A stretch of DNA of 64,000 nucleotides, taken from the NCBI RefSeq assembly GCF_010858045.1, contig NZ_JAAGVC010000021.1:1-64000 (forward strand). The letters are read 5' to 3'. How positions within the stretch are numbered: position 1 is the stretch's first letter; the number at the start of each line of letters is the position of its first letter. Positions 27,301 to 34,699 of the stretch are shown in pieces. The notes beneath the pieces were generated by a model, which saw only the letters and a list, made by a program, of their open reading frames with translations, did no database searches and was not told where the DNA came from. The position numbers and the translations under genes are program-made. The stretch is from Nocardia cyriacigeorgica (GTDB taxonomy: Bacteria > Actinomycetota > Actinomycetes > Mycobacteriales > Mycobacteriaceae).

Positions 27301-27888
27301 CGGCCCGAGCGGCTGGAACTCGGCCGGCGGTTCGCTCGGGGTGCGGGTCGGCAGTTGCGCCGACGGACGGTCGGCGGTCTGAGCCGGACCCTGCTGCCAT
27401 GAGTTGTCCGGACCCGGGCGGTAGGGCTGCTGGGTGGGGGCGGATTGATACGGGTCGGCCGGACCGGATTCGGGGGACCGGTCCGCAGGCCGGTAGTCGG
27501 CCGGGCGCTGCTCGAACGGCGGCGCGCTCTGCCTGCCGCCGTCGAGTTGCCGCGGTGGGTTCGACCATTGATCTCCGGGTCGCGACGTGCGAGATCCGAC
27601 CTCATTACGCTCGTCGGCGTGCTCCTCGACCTGGTGGTCGTCGTTCTTGTCCCGGCGCCAGGGTTTGCGGCGCTTCTCCTTGCGGGGGCCGGGGGCGTCG
27701 GAGCGGTCGCCCTCGGGAGCCGGCCGCTTGAAGCGGCGCTTGGGGGCGGGGGTGTCCTCGATCAGTTCGTCGTGCGGAAGGTTCTGAACCGGTGGGGCTT
27801 CGTAGTCGATCTGCTGCCCGACCTGGGTGACCTCGCTGTCGGAGAGCCACGGCGGCAGCATGGGGAGGCCGTCATTGCTGCGGCTCAC
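24385..27888 (-). CDS. EspI-like MinD/ParA ATPase with giant Pro-rich N-terminus
   Basis: 1167-aa protein. The C-terminal about 250 residues form a MinD/ParA-type P-loop ATPase with deviant Walker A KGGVGKTT (Lys about 930), VIAVDANPDFG and IILTDCGTG. The rest is low-complexity Pro/Ala/Gln/Ser and carries tandem repeats of a HASSPQTPIAP unit at about residues 240-330. This is the architecture of ESX-associated EspI (Rv3876 in ESX-1), but about 500 residues longer. EspI modulates ESX-1 activity under low ATP in M. tuberculosis; a similar ESX-locus-1 role is inference. It is divergent from infA across about 395 bp. Confidence 0.85.
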   Translation of the reverse strand: MSRSNDGLPMLPPWLSDSEVTQVGQQIDYEAPPVQNLPHDELIEDTPAPKRRFKRPAPEGDRSDAPGPRKEKRRKPWRRDKNDDHQVEEHADERNEVGSRTSRPGDQWSNPPRQLDGGRQSAPPFEQRPADYRPADRSPESGPADPYQSAPTQQPYRPGPDNSWQQGPAQTADRPSAQLPTRTPSEPPAEFQPLGPRPPQPPVDQQPISTEATVHLGPRSHPPAPPAPPQAPTHTPAPQTPIAPLPHASSPQTPIAPQPHASSPQIPLAPQPPQRHAPTPQTPIAPQPQPHASSPQTPIAQQPQPHASSPQTPIAQQPHASSPQNPIAPPQATSADATSTADRPAVSERASSQGGPDASSVDRAETPTAEPPSWLEGPRTAEGDQAEGRETGEGSGTSAGATPATAQTSPDATSNRTSGSQTSASAAGAGPAEAPPAWLAPADSANTPEQPTAQRPLPRLPDLPPPPSRPRASTDAAESVPSNAASDPASAPDADDRGAPSDLRTDSATGSPKPISSTPADDVAVRRPDEAPRSAQSGAVERAVDPNRAPASEGRPSPADSAVSATRGRHWLPSEGPDASADQVRATPADAAEARPQQAAPPAADGPVPGQPQNPHAAASPHTSGSEHPLPSQPVTGIGSGPEQARPTTPEQSWHTGQSAAESAVGPSPIAQPPRSFAAPVSESAPAVEPEAGRGGSQSIYTTPATHSSGFERPQPSQPITGTEQNSLRAPEHPSQAGPRGADQQGRPGPNAPQWQGPVTPGPEAPGPHHPAPMRAPSDQAPGPHGYPQAPGPMAPNRAPLSAPGPHAAPEYPSAPQHPVQPQHPVPPQHSAAHGANPPQQPAQPQQWGMQQQPPVPTPSLDNVPIRGRAAKKPAGSGWRKAVHHVSGGAINPGMSAEERRLQELVARIRQPVRGDYRIAVLSLKGGVGKTTTTMGLGSTFASIRGDRVIAVDANPDFGTLSQRVPLQTRSTVRDLLLDSSIQRYSDVRRHTSQATSRLEVLASERDPAASEAFNEDEYRAVARILQRFYNIILTDCGTGLMHSAMAGVLELAHSLVLISSPAIDGARSAAATLDWLSLHGHDHLVRNAVVVINSPRAGSPNVGIQQLREYFLSRCRAVHIIPFDQHMSEGAEIDLHRLHKQTKRAYVELAATVADDFATDHRRYRG
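26901..27180 (-). repeat. Degenerate tandem repeats coding Pro-rich HASSPQTPIAP units
   Basis: About seven imperfect units of roughly 36-48 bp, recognisable on the plus strand by GCGATCGGGGTCTG and GAGGCGTG. They stay in frame within the EspI-like gene and encode variants of HASSPQTPIAPQP. Copy number is likely to vary between strains. Confidence 0.8.
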
Positions 27889-28283
27889 GCATCCCCCTCT
27901 GATGTGCTGGACCTCGGACAGCGGTCAGTTTACGCGACAGCCGGGGTCCGGCGTGGTCGAGGCAGTTCCCACATTTGCCTGCCCCGCAGGCTCTGCGTGG
28001 TTACGCTTCGCCGCCGCCTCCGAACCACGCACGGGGCAGGCGGTGCTCCGATGGGAAGGCTCGCGGTGGGTGCTCCGCGCCGTGCGCCGAGAGCCCCGCG
28101 ATGGGGGACTGTGGGCGTGTTTTGCCCGATCGGGCGCCTGCCGGTAAGCTTGAGCGGCGGTGCACCTATGCGCCGACTGTTCGCATGCGACCGGTCCGGG
28201 CTCAAGCAGTCCATACCGACCGGTTGCATTCGGGCGGTACCACCAATCAGACCAGGTTGAGCATAACCGGGATCGCGGAGGAT
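27889..28283. other. Gene-free gap between espI-like gene and infA
   Basis: About 395 bp with no supported ORF. It should hold the minus-strand promoter of the EspI-like gene and the plus-strand promoter of the translation operon (annotated at 28122-28150). From that promoter the infA leader would be about 125 nt. Confidence 0.6.
28122..28150 (+). promoter_or_regulatory. Probable infA-rpoA operon promoter
   Basis: TTGCCC (28122-28127), a 17-base spacer and TAAGCT (28145-28150) form a plausible housekeeping promoter. It is the best promoter-like pair in the gap upstream of infA. Confidence 0.5.
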
Positions 28284-28505
28284 ATGGCGAAGAAAGACGG
28301 GGCCATCGAGGTCGAGGGTCGAGTTGTCGAGCCGCTGCCCAATGCGATGTTCCGGATCGAGCTCGAGAACGGGCACAAGGTTCTCGCGCACATCAGCGGC
28401 AAGATGCGGCAGCACTACATCCGCATCCTGCCGGAGGACCGTGTGGTCGTCGAGCTCTCGCCCTACGACCTGTCCCGCGGCCGTATCGTTTATCGCTATA
28501 AGTGA
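28284..28505 (+). CDS. infA: Translation initiation factor IF-1
   Basis: 73-aa IF-1, full length. The OB-fold sequence is highly conserved: [33 protein letters not shown] and [13 protein letters not shown] at the end. IF-1 binds the 30S A site with IF-2 and IF-3. ATG 28284 is preceded by GCGGAGGAT. The long open frame starting at 27975 is not coding upstream of this ATG. It is first in the infA-rpmJ-rpsM-rpsK-rpsD-rpoA-rplQ series. Confidence 0.97.
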
Positions 28506-28579
28506 GTCGGCGAGCGGTCCCTGCTCGCGATTGGCTGCCCACAAGACTTCCTCGATCCACGGACCGGGGGAAACAGGAA

Positions 28580-28603
28580 TTCCCCAGCCGGCAGGCTGGG
28601 GAA
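28580..28603 (+). terminator. Hairpin between infA and rpmJ
   Basis: TTCCCCAGCC / GGCTGGGGAA is a perfect 10-bp stem with a GGCA loop, followed by AAGCTG and no T tract. It may stabilise the infA end or partially attenuate transcription into rpmJ. The role is inference. Confidence 0.5.
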
Positions 28604-28649
28604 AAGCTGTGTTCACAGCACGTGTGAACCACAACAAGATTGGACGGAC

Positions 28650-28763
28650 GTGAAGGTTCAGCCGAGCGTCAAGAAGATCTGCGAGAAGTGCAAGGTGATC
28701 CGCCGTAACGGCCGGGTCATGGTGATCTGCGAGAACCTGCGCCACAAGCAGCGTCAGGGCTGA
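28650..28763 (+). CDS. rpmJ: 50S ribosomal protein L36
   Basis: 37-aa L36 starting at GTG 28650 (MKVQPSVKKICEKC...). It has the zinc-binding form: Cys11 and Cys14 in CEKC, Cys27 in ICEN and His32 in LRHKQR. It ends KQRQG. Its size and sequence are typical. It is the second gene of the translation operon, 144 bp after infA. Confidence 0.97.
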   Translation: MKVQPSVKKICEKCKVIRRNGRVMVICENLRHKQRQG

Positions 28764-28810
28764 CACCAGCCAAGCACCGAACGCGGTTCGGATTGGCACA
28801 CCAATTGAAT

Positions 28811-28829
28811 GGGCGAGCGCCACTCGCCC
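28811..28829 (+). other. Hairpin in the rpmJ-rpsM leader
   Basis: GGGCGAG / CTCGCCC form a 7-bp GC stem with a 5-base loop in the 215-bp gap between rpmJ and rpsM. The gap has no ORF. It could be part of a 5' regulatory leader (ribosomal proteins often regulate such leaders), but no known motif was recognised. Confidence 0.35.
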
Positions 28830-28978
28830 GAGAAGAACTCCCAGCTCCAGCCGTGCACTGCGGAATTCGGGTTCACCCCCGAGGTGCATGAGCCAACCCC
28901 CGGTACGGAGGCCGGGGCCCCGCCACGACGAGGGGACGGACAGGGAGCAGACCTCCGCAACGATTAAGGAACTGCCAC

Positions 28979-29350
28979 ATGGCACGTCTCATGGGCGTCG
29001 ATCTCCCGCGCGAAAAGCGCATGGAGATCGCACTGACCTACATTTTCGGTATCGGCCGTACCCGCGCCAAGGAAATCCTGGCGGCGACCTCGGTCAGCCC
29101 GGATCTGCGGTCGAAGGATCTGACCGACGACGATCTGACCAAGCTGCGCGACTACATCGAAGCCTCGGAGTTCAAGGTCGAAGGTGACCTGCGCCGTGAG
29201 GTGCAGGCCGACATTCGTCGCAAGATCGAAATCGGCTGCTACCAGGGCCTGCGTCATCGTCGCCACCTGCCGGTGCGCGGCCAGCGCACCAAGACCAATG
29301 CGCGTACGCGCAAGGGTCCGAAGAAGACCGTCGCCGGCAAGAAGAAGTAG
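28979..29350 (+). CDS. rpsM: 30S ribosomal protein S13
   Basis: 123-aa S13, full length. It has the family start MARLMGVDLPREKRMEIALTYIFGIG, the LRHRRHLPVRGQRTKTNARTRKGP tRNA/rRNA-contacting region and a Lys-rich tail. It sits in the 30S head and contacts P-site tRNA. AAGGA at 28966-28970 precedes ATG with 8-base spacing. It is followed after 9 bp by rpsK. Confidence 0.98.
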   Translation: MARLMGVDLPREKRMEIALTYIFGIGRTRAKEILAATSVSPDLRSKDLTDDDLTKLRDYIEASEFKVEGDLRREVQADIRRKIEIGCYQGLRHRRHLPVRGQRTKTNARTRKGPKKTVAGKKK

Positions 29351-29359
29351 GGATAACCG

Positions 29360-29773
29360 ATGCCTCCGAAGTCACGGGCCTCCGGCCCCAAGAAGACCCA
29401 GAAGTCGCGTCGCCGGGAAAAGAAGAACGTCCCGCACGGCCACGCGCACATCAAGTCCACGTTCAACAACACGATCGTGTCGATCACCGACCCGTCCGGC
29501 AACGTCATCTCCTGGGCGTCCTCCGGCCACGTCGGTTTCAAGGGTTCGCGCAAGTCGACCCCGTTCGCCGCGCAGCTGGCCGCCGAGAACGCGGCACGCA
29601 AGGCGCAGGAGAACGGCGTCAAGAAGGTCGACGTGTTCGTCAAGGGCCCCGGTTCGGGCCGCGAGACCGCGATCCGTTCGCTGCAGGCCGCGGGCCTGGA
29701 AGTGGGCACGATCTCCGATGTCACCCCGCAGCCGCACAACGGCTGCCGTCCGCCCAAGCGGCGTCGCGTCTAA
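29360..29773 (+). CDS. rpsK: 30S ribosomal protein S11
   Basis: 137-aa S11. A basic N-terminal tail (KKTQKSRRREKKNV) is followed by HIKSTFNNTIVSITD, GSRKSTPFAAQ and the C-terminal PHNGCRPPKRRRV signature. It is part of the 30S platform near the Shine-Dalgarno helix. It lies in the alpha-operon order rpsM-rpsK-rpsD-rpoA. Confidence 0.98.
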   Translation: MPPKSRASGPKKTQKSRRREKKNVPHGHAHIKSTFNNTIVSITDPSGNVISWASSGHVGFKGSRKSTPFAAQLAAENAARKAQENGVKKVDVFVKGPGSGRETAIRSLQAAGLEVGTISDVTPQPHNGCRPPKRRRV

Positions 29774-29795
29774 CGGGAAAGGAAGGTAGACCACA

Positions 29796-30401
29796 ATGGC
29801 CCGTTACACCGGACCCGCAACGCGCAAGAGCCGTCGCCTCCGCGTCGACCTGGTCGGCGGCGACCAGGCGTTCGAACGTCGCCCCTACCCGCCCGGCCAG
29901 CACGGCCGCGCGCGGATCAAGGAGAGCGAATACCTGCTCCAGCTGCAGGAGAAGCAGAAGGCTCGCTTCTCCTACGGCGTGATGGAGAAGCAGTTCCGCC
30001 GGTACTACGAAGAGGCCAACCGCCTCAAGGGCAAGACCGGTGACAACCTGCTTCGCCTGCTCGAAACCCGTCTGGACAACGTCGTGTACCGCGCCGGTCT
30101 GGCGCGCACCCGCCGCCAGGCCCGCCAGCTGGTCAGCCACGGCCACTTCCTGGTGAACAACCGGAAGGTGGATGTTCCCTCCTTCCGCGTCACCCAGTAC
30201 GACATCATCGATGTCAAGGAGAAGTCGCTGAACACGCTGCCGTTCCAGGTGGCGCGCGAGACCGTCGGCGACCGTCCGGTCCCCGGCTGGCTCCAGGTCA
30301 TCCCTGGCCGCCTGCGCATCCTGGTCCACCAGGAGCCCGAGCGCGCCCAGATCGATGTGCCGCTGCAGGAACAGCTGATCGTCGAGTACTACTCGAAGTA
30401 A
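29796..30401 (+). CDS. rpsD: 30S ribosomal protein S4
   Basis: 201-aa S4, a primary 16S rRNA binding protein. N-terminus MARYTGPATRKSRRLRVDL lacks the zinc-binding Cys cluster, the usual zinc-free actinobacterial form. The S4 RNA-binding domain is seen at RLDNVVYRAGLARTRRQARQ. S4 represses its own operon in many bacteria. AAGGAAGG precedes the ATG. Confidence 0.98.
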   Translation: MARYTGPATRKSRRLRVDLVGGDQAFERRPYPPGQHGRARIKESEYLLQLQEKQKARFSYGVMEKQFRRYYEEANRLKGKTGDNLLRLLETRLDNVVYRAGLARTRRQARQLVSHGHFLVNNRKVDVPSFRVTQYDIIDVKEKSLNTLPFQVARETVGDRPVPGWLQVIPGRLRILVHQEPERAQIDVPLQEQLIVEYYSK

Positions 30402-30418
30402 CAGCTGCTCCGCTGCTG

Positions 30419-30451
30419 GTGCGTGATCGTCCGTCCCGGGCGATCACGCAC
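30419..30451 (+). other. Hairpin between rpsD and rpoA
   Basis: GTGCGTGATCG / CGATCACGCAC is an 11-bp stem with an 11-base loop in the 103-bp gap. It may modulate the RNA level between ribosomal genes and rpoA. The role is inference. Confidence 0.4.
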
Positions 30452-30504
30452 AACCCTTAGACGAGGCGTCAAATAGCGGGCGCCCACAAAGGAGGATGAT
30501 CCAC

Positions 30505-31563
30505 ATGCTGATTTCCCAGCGTCCGACCCTGACCGAAGAGGTCGTGGCGGAGAACCGCTCGAAGTTCACCATCGAACCCCTCGAGCCGGGCTTCGGTTAC
30601 ACCCTCGGCAACTCGCTGCGCCGTACCCTGCTGTCCTCGATCCCGGGGGCCGCGGTGACGAGCATCCGCATCGATGGCGTCCTGCACGAGTTCACCACCG
30701 TCCCCGGGGTGAAGGAAGATGTCACCGACATCATCCTGAACCTCAAGGGTCTGGTCGTGTCCTCGGAGGAGGACGAGCCGGTCACCATGTACCTGCGCAA
30801 GCAGGGCCCCGGCACCGTCACCGCCGATGACATCGTCCCGCCGTCCGGCGTCGTGGTGCACAACCCGGACATGCACATCGCCACCCTGAACGACAAGGGC
30901 AAGCTCGAGATCGAGCTGGTCGTCGAGCGCGGTCGCGGTTACGTCCCGGCGGTGCAGAACAAGGCGTCCGGTGCGGAAATCGGCCGGATCCCGGTGGACT
31001 CGATCTACTCCCCGGTGCTCAAGGTGACCTACAAGGTCGAGGCCACCCGTGTCGAGCAGCGCACCGACTTCGACCGGCTCATCCTGGACGTGGAGACCAA
31101 GAACTCCATCAGCGCCCGGGACGCGCTCGCCTCGGCGGGCAAGACCCTGGTCGAGCTCTTCGGCCTGGCCCGTGAGCTGAACGTCGAAGCCGAAGGCATC
31201 GAGATCGGCCCGTCGCCGGCCGAGGCGGATCACATCGCCTCGTTCGGTCTGCCGATCGAGGATCTGGACCTGACGGTCCGGTCCTACAACTGCCTCAAGC
31301 GCGAGGGTGTGCACACCGTCGGCGAGCTGGTCGCACGCACCGAATCGGATCTGCTGGACATCCGTAACTTCGGCCAGAAGTCCATCGACGAGGTCAAGGT
31401 CAAGCTGCACGCGCTCGGCCTCTCGCTCAAGGACAGCCCGGCTTCGTTCGACCCCTCCAGCGTGGTGGGTTACGACGCGGCCACCGGCACCTGGTCCGAC
31501 AGCGGCAACTTCAGCGACAACGACGGCGGCGAGCAGGACTACGCCGAAACCGAACAGCTCTAG
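30505..31563 (+). CDS. rpoA: RNA polymerase alpha subunit
   Basis: 352-aa alpha subunit. ATG 30505 is chosen because AAAGGAGG at 30488-30494 is correctly spaced; ATG 30496 is too close. The N-terminal assembly domain has EPGFGYTLGNSLRRTLLSSIPG and the C-terminal domain has DLDLTVRSYNCLKREGVHTVGELV with the helix-hairpin-helix that binds UP elements and activators. An acidic tail follows (about 320-352). It is in the conserved position between rpsD and rplQ. Confidence 0.98.
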   Translation: MLISQRPTLTEEVVAENRSKFTIEPLEPGFGYTLGNSLRRTLLSSIPGAAVTSIRIDGVLHEFTTVPGVKEDVTDIILNLKGLVVSSEEDEPVTMYLRKQGPGTVTADDIVPPSGVVVHNPDMHIATLNDKGKLEIELVVERGRGYVPAVQNKASGAEIGRIPVDSIYSPVLKVTYKVEATRVEQRTDFDRLILDVETKNSISARDALASAGKTLVELFGLARELNVEAEGIEIGPSPAEADHIASFGLPIEDLDLTVRSYNCLKREGVHTVGELVARTESDLLDIRNFGQKSIDEVKVKLHALGLSLKDSPASFDPSSVVGYDAATGTWSDSGNFSDNDGGEQDYAETEQL

Positions 31564-31609
31564 GCCGCTGGGGTAGGCGCCCCGGGGTCTTACTCAAGGA
31601 GAACCAACA

Positions 31610-32134
31610 ATGCCCAAGCCCAAGAAGGGTGCCCGCTTCGGCGGGTCGGCGTCGCACCAGAAGGCGATCTTCGCCAATCTGGCCACGGCGCTCTTCGAGC
31701 ACGGTCGGATCACGACCACCGAGGCCAAGGCCAAGGCGCTGCGCCCGTACGCCGAGAAGCTTGTCACCAAGGCGAAGGGCGGCACTCTTGCCGACCGTCG
31801 CGAGGTGCTCAAGGTGATCCGCAACAAGGACGTCGTGCACTCGCTCTTCGCCGAGATCGGCCCCTCGTTCGAGGGTCGCGAGGGTGGCTACACCCGCATC
31901 ATCAAGGCGCTGCCTCGCAAGGGTGACAACGCTCCGATGGCGATCATCGAACTGGTCCGCGGCGAGACCGTGACCAGGGAAGCCGATCGCGCCCGTCGCG
32001 TGGCCGCCTCCAAGAAGGCCGAGGCGCCTGCCGCCGAAGCCGCCGAGGACACCGCCGCCGAGGCTGCCGAGGAGAAGACCGAGGCTCCCGAGGCCGAGGC
32101 CACCGCGGACGAGAAGGCCGACGACAAGGCGTGA
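31610..32134 (+). CDS. rplQ: 50S ribosomal protein L17 with acidic C-terminal extension
   Basis: 174-aa L17. The first about 120 residues are the conserved core (MPKPKKGARFGGSASHQKAIFANLATALFEHGRI). The last about 50 residues are an Ala/Glu/Lys tail (EAPAAEAAEDTAAEAAEE), an extension common in actinobacteria and probably disordered. AAGGAG precedes ATG. It is followed by a strong terminator. Confidence 0.97.
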   Translation: MPKPKKGARFGGSASHQKAIFANLATALFEHGRITTTEAKAKALRPYAEKLVTKAKGGTLADRREVLKVIRNKDVVHSLFAEIGPSFEGREGGYTRIIKALPRKGDNAPMAIIELVRGETVTREADRARRVAASKKAEAPAAEAAEDTAAEAAEEKTEAPEAEATADEKADDKA

Positions 32135-32181
32135 GTCGTGGTCCCGGTTCCCCGGGATGCGCGTGACGCGTTGAATTCGCC

Positions 32182-32222
32182 GAACGAGCCCGTCTACCCG
32201 TTTCGGGTGGGCGGGCTCGTTC
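32182..32222 (+). terminator. Strong terminator after rplQ
   Basis: GAACGAGCCCG pairs with CGGGCTCGTTC, and inner TCTACCCG pairs with CGGGTGGG (two G-T pairs), giving a 19-bp stem with a TTT loop. It ends the rpoA operon 48 bp after rplQ and lies just upstream of truA. Confidence 0.8.
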
Positions 32223-32241
32223 ACTTTCCGAGGAGGCCGTG

Positions 32242-33099
32242 GTGAGCGGGCAGGACGCGAACGAGATCCAGGCACCGGAGACCACCCGGTACCGGCTCGA
32301 CATCAGTTACGACGGGACCGATTTCATCGGCTGGGCCCGTCAGCCCGGGCTGCGCACGGTCCAGGGTGTGCTGGAGGAATCGCTGGGTAAGGTGCTGCGC
32401 GAGACCGTCGCGCTGACGGTGGCCGGGCGCACCGACGCGGGTGTGCACGCCGAAGGTCAGGTCGCGCACTTCGATACCGCCGCCGCGATCGATCAGGACA
32501 AACTCGTGCATCGCATGGCGCGGTTCCTGCCGAAGGACGTGCGCATCAAGGACATCCGCGTCGCGCCAGCGGAGTTCGACGCCCGCTTCTCGGCCATCCG
32601 CCGTCACTACGCCTACCGATTGACCACTGCCCGTTACGGCGCCGAACCGCTGCAAGCGCGCGGTGTGGTGCCGTGCCGGCCCGGCCTCGATGTGCATGCC
32701 ATGCGGGCCGCCTCCCGAAACCTGCTCGGCCTGCACGATTTCGCCGCTTTCTGTCGCCGTCGCGAGGGCGCGACGACGGTGCGTGAACTACAGCGATTCG
32801 ACTGGGCCAGGGAAGGCGATCTGCTGACGGCCTACGTCAGTGCGGACGCGTTCTGCTGGTCGATGGTGCGCAGTCTGGTCGGTGCGGTGCTCGCGGTGGG
32901 TGAGGGGCGCCGCGCTCCCGAATGGACCGCCGAGCTGCTCACCGAGCGCACCCGCTCCAGCGCGGTGACCGTGGCGCCGGCGCATGGTCTCAGCCTCATC
33001 GCCGTCGATTACCCGGCCGACGCCGAGCTCGCCGCGCGCAACGCGCAGACCAGGGAGATGCGCACCGTCCCAGGTGAGAGTGGTTGCTGCGGTAGTTGA
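32242..33099 (+). CDS. truA: tRNA pseudouridine(38-40) synthase TruA
   Basis: 285-aa TruA, which converts uridines 38-40 of tRNA anticodon arms to pseudouridine. The catalytic Asp65 is in AGRTDAGVHA. YDGTDFIGWARQPG near the N-terminus and FCWSMVRSLVGAVLAVGEGRR near the C-terminus are family hallmarks. GTG 32242 fits AGGAGG (32231-32236) better than GTG 32239. The rplQ-truA order next to ESX-4 is also found in mycobacteria. Confidence 0.95.
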   Translation: MSGQDANEIQAPETTRYRLDISYDGTDFIGWARQPGLRTVQGVLEESLGKVLRETVALTVAGRTDAGVHAEGQVAHFDTAAAIDQDKLVHRMARFLPKDVRIKDIRVAPAEFDARFSAIRRHYAYRLTTARYGAEPLQARGVVPCRPGLDVHAMRAASRNLLGLHDFAAFCRRREGATTVRELQRFDWAREGDLLTAYVSADAFCWSMVRSLVGAVLAVGEGRRAPEWTAELLTERTRSSAVTVAPAHGLSLIAVDYPADAELAARNAQTREMRTVPGESGCCGS

Positions 33100-33169
33100 G
33101 TCGGCCGGGTGGTGAGCCCGCGATGTGCCCGTGGAAATAAACTCGGCCGCACCGCAGTTCGCATCGACT

Positions 33170-34000
33170 ATGACTATCGACGGGCTCGGAAAGTTCGGTG
33201 TGTGGCGCGGCTACAAGGGCGTCACGCCCGAGGAGGCGAAGGAACTGGAGGGGCTTGGCTACAGCACCCTCTGGCTCGGCGGTTCGCCACCGGCGGCGCT
33301 GCCCGGCGTCGAGGAATTGCTGGCCGGCACCGAAACGCTGACCGTGGCCACCAGCATCGTCAATGTCTGGACCGCGCCGGCCGCGGAGGTCGCCGAATCG
33401 TTCCACCGGCTCGAGGACCGCTTCCCGAACCGTTTCCTGCTCGGCATCGGCGTAGGCCACCCGGAGTTCAACGATCCATACCGCAAGCCCTTCGACGCAC
33501 TGGTCGACTACCTCGACGAGCTGGACAAGGCCGGTGTGCCGCGCAGTCGGCGGGCGCTGGCCGCGCTGGGCCCGCGGGTGTTGAAGCTGGCCGCCGAACG
33601 CACCGCGGGCGCGCTGCCGTACCTGGTCCCGCCGGCGCATACGGCCTTCGCGCGGGAGACCCTCGGGCCCGCCGGGCTGGCCGTCGAGCACAAGTTCGTG
33701 CTCGACGAGGACGCCGACCGCGCACGCGAGACCGCCCGCCCGGTCGTGCAGATGTATCTGGGTCTGGGCAATTACGTGCGGAATCTGCGCAAGTTCGGAT
33801 TCACCGAAGCCGACGTCACCGCGCCCGGTAGCGACGGACTCATCGACGCGCTGGCCGTGCACGGTTCCGCGGATGTGGTGGCCGAGCGGCTGCGCGCCCA
33901 CTTGGACGCGGGCGCAGACCATCTCGCGGTCCAGCCGCTCGGCCCCGATTACCTGGCCGACCTGCGGGCGCTGGCGCCGGCGCTGATCTCACCGGCCTGA
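33170..34000 (+). CDS. LLM-class F420-type oxidoreductase
   Basis: 276-aa luciferase-like (TIM-barrel) flavin/F420 oxidoreductase. GKFGVWRGYKG at the start, STLWLGG, TLTVATSIVNVW, RFLLGIGVGH and YLVPPAHTAFARE form the expected strands of the barrel. The shortened form (under 300 aa) is frequent in this TIGR03620-like group; F420 use is inferred from family and from actinobacterial context. Substrate is unknown. ATG 33170 is chosen by sequence start; it has no clear ribosome site. Confidence 0.85.
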   Translation: MTIDGLGKFGVWRGYKGVTPEEAKELEGLGYSTLWLGGSPPAALPGVEELLAGTETLTVATSIVNVWTAPAAEVAESFHRLEDRFPNRFLLGIGVGHPEFNDPYRKPFDALVDYLDELDKAGVPRSRRALAALGPRVLKLAAERTAGALPYLVPPAHTAFARETLGPAGLAVEHKFVLDEDADRARETARPVVQMYLGLGNYVRNLRKFGFTEADVTAPGSDGLIDALAVHGSADVVAERLRAHLDAGADHLAVQPLGPDYLADLRALAPALISPA

Positions 34001-34033
34001 TCCGTCTGTCGTCTCAGGTAATCCGGTTCGAGA

Positions 34034-34477
34034 TCAGCTCGATCCGGCCTCGATCGTCTTCGGCCCCGAGCCGCCGCCGGTGATCTCGATCCGGCGCGGC
34101 TTGGCGCGTTCGGCGATCGGCAGGGTGACCGAGAGGACCCCGTTGTTGTAGGTGGCGCTGATGTTGTCGGTATCGACGTTGTCGCCGAGGGAAAGCTGCC
34201 GCATGTAGGTGCCCGAGAAGCGTTCGGAGGCGATCCACTGGACGCCTTCCTCGCTCGGGGCGGTGCGCTGGGCGCGCAGGGTGAGCGTTCCGTTGTCCAC
34301 GCTCACATCGACCGATCCGGGATCGACACCGGGCAGGTCGGCGTTGAGCACATAGTGGTCGCCTGCCTTGAACAGATCCATCGGCATGAAACGCGGAGCG
34401 CGGCTGGTGCCGGTCGCTTCACCGAGCAGCTGGCGGGCTACAGCATCGATGTCATGGAACGGATCGAACCTCAGCAC
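34034..34477 (-). CDS. Small heat-shock protein Hsp20
   Basis: 147-aa alpha-crystallin-type chaperone that holds unfolding proteins as oligomers. GTG 34477 (VLRFDPFHDID) fits CGGAGG just upstream. The crystallin domain covers about residues 36-130 (DHYVLNADLPGVDPGSVDVSV ... NGVLSVTLPIAE). A CIRCE element lies about 75 bp upstream, so it is under HrcA control rather than HspR alone. It is convergent with the LLM gene across 33 bp. Confidence 0.93.
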   Translation of the reverse strand: MLRFDPFHDIDAVARQLLGEATGTSRAPRFMPMDLFKAGDHYVLNADLPGVDPGSVDVSVDNGTLTLRAQRTAPSEEGVQWIASERFSGTYMRQLSLGDNVDTDNISATYNNGVLSVTLPIAERAKPRRIEITGGGSGPKTIEAGSS

Positions 34478-34551
34478 AGCAATCACCTCCGTTTTCGTTC
34501 CCGACGGCGACCGCCACGGCGACGGGCGCCGGAAGCTGTGCACCACCAAAG

Positions 34552-34578
34552 TTAGCACTCTCGGGTCGAGAGTGCTAG
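34552..34578. promoter_or_regulatory. CIRCE element (HrcA operator)
   Basis: TTAGCACTC, nine bases, GAGTGCTAG matches the CIRCE consensus TTAGCACTC-N9-GAGTGCTAA with one end mismatch. It lies upstream of hsp20 (minus strand) and between it and the divergent transporter. HrcA binds CIRCE and represses heat-shock genes. Confidence 0.88.
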
Positions 34579-34699
34579 ATCCGGTGCGATCGTCCTAAGG
34601 GAAAGTTAGGAACCGCCCGCGCGGCTTCCCTTCGGCTTGTGACTGCCGACACAGTGGACTCCGACGGCGCAGAGCCGCGCTGATAAGAGGAGGGTCCAG

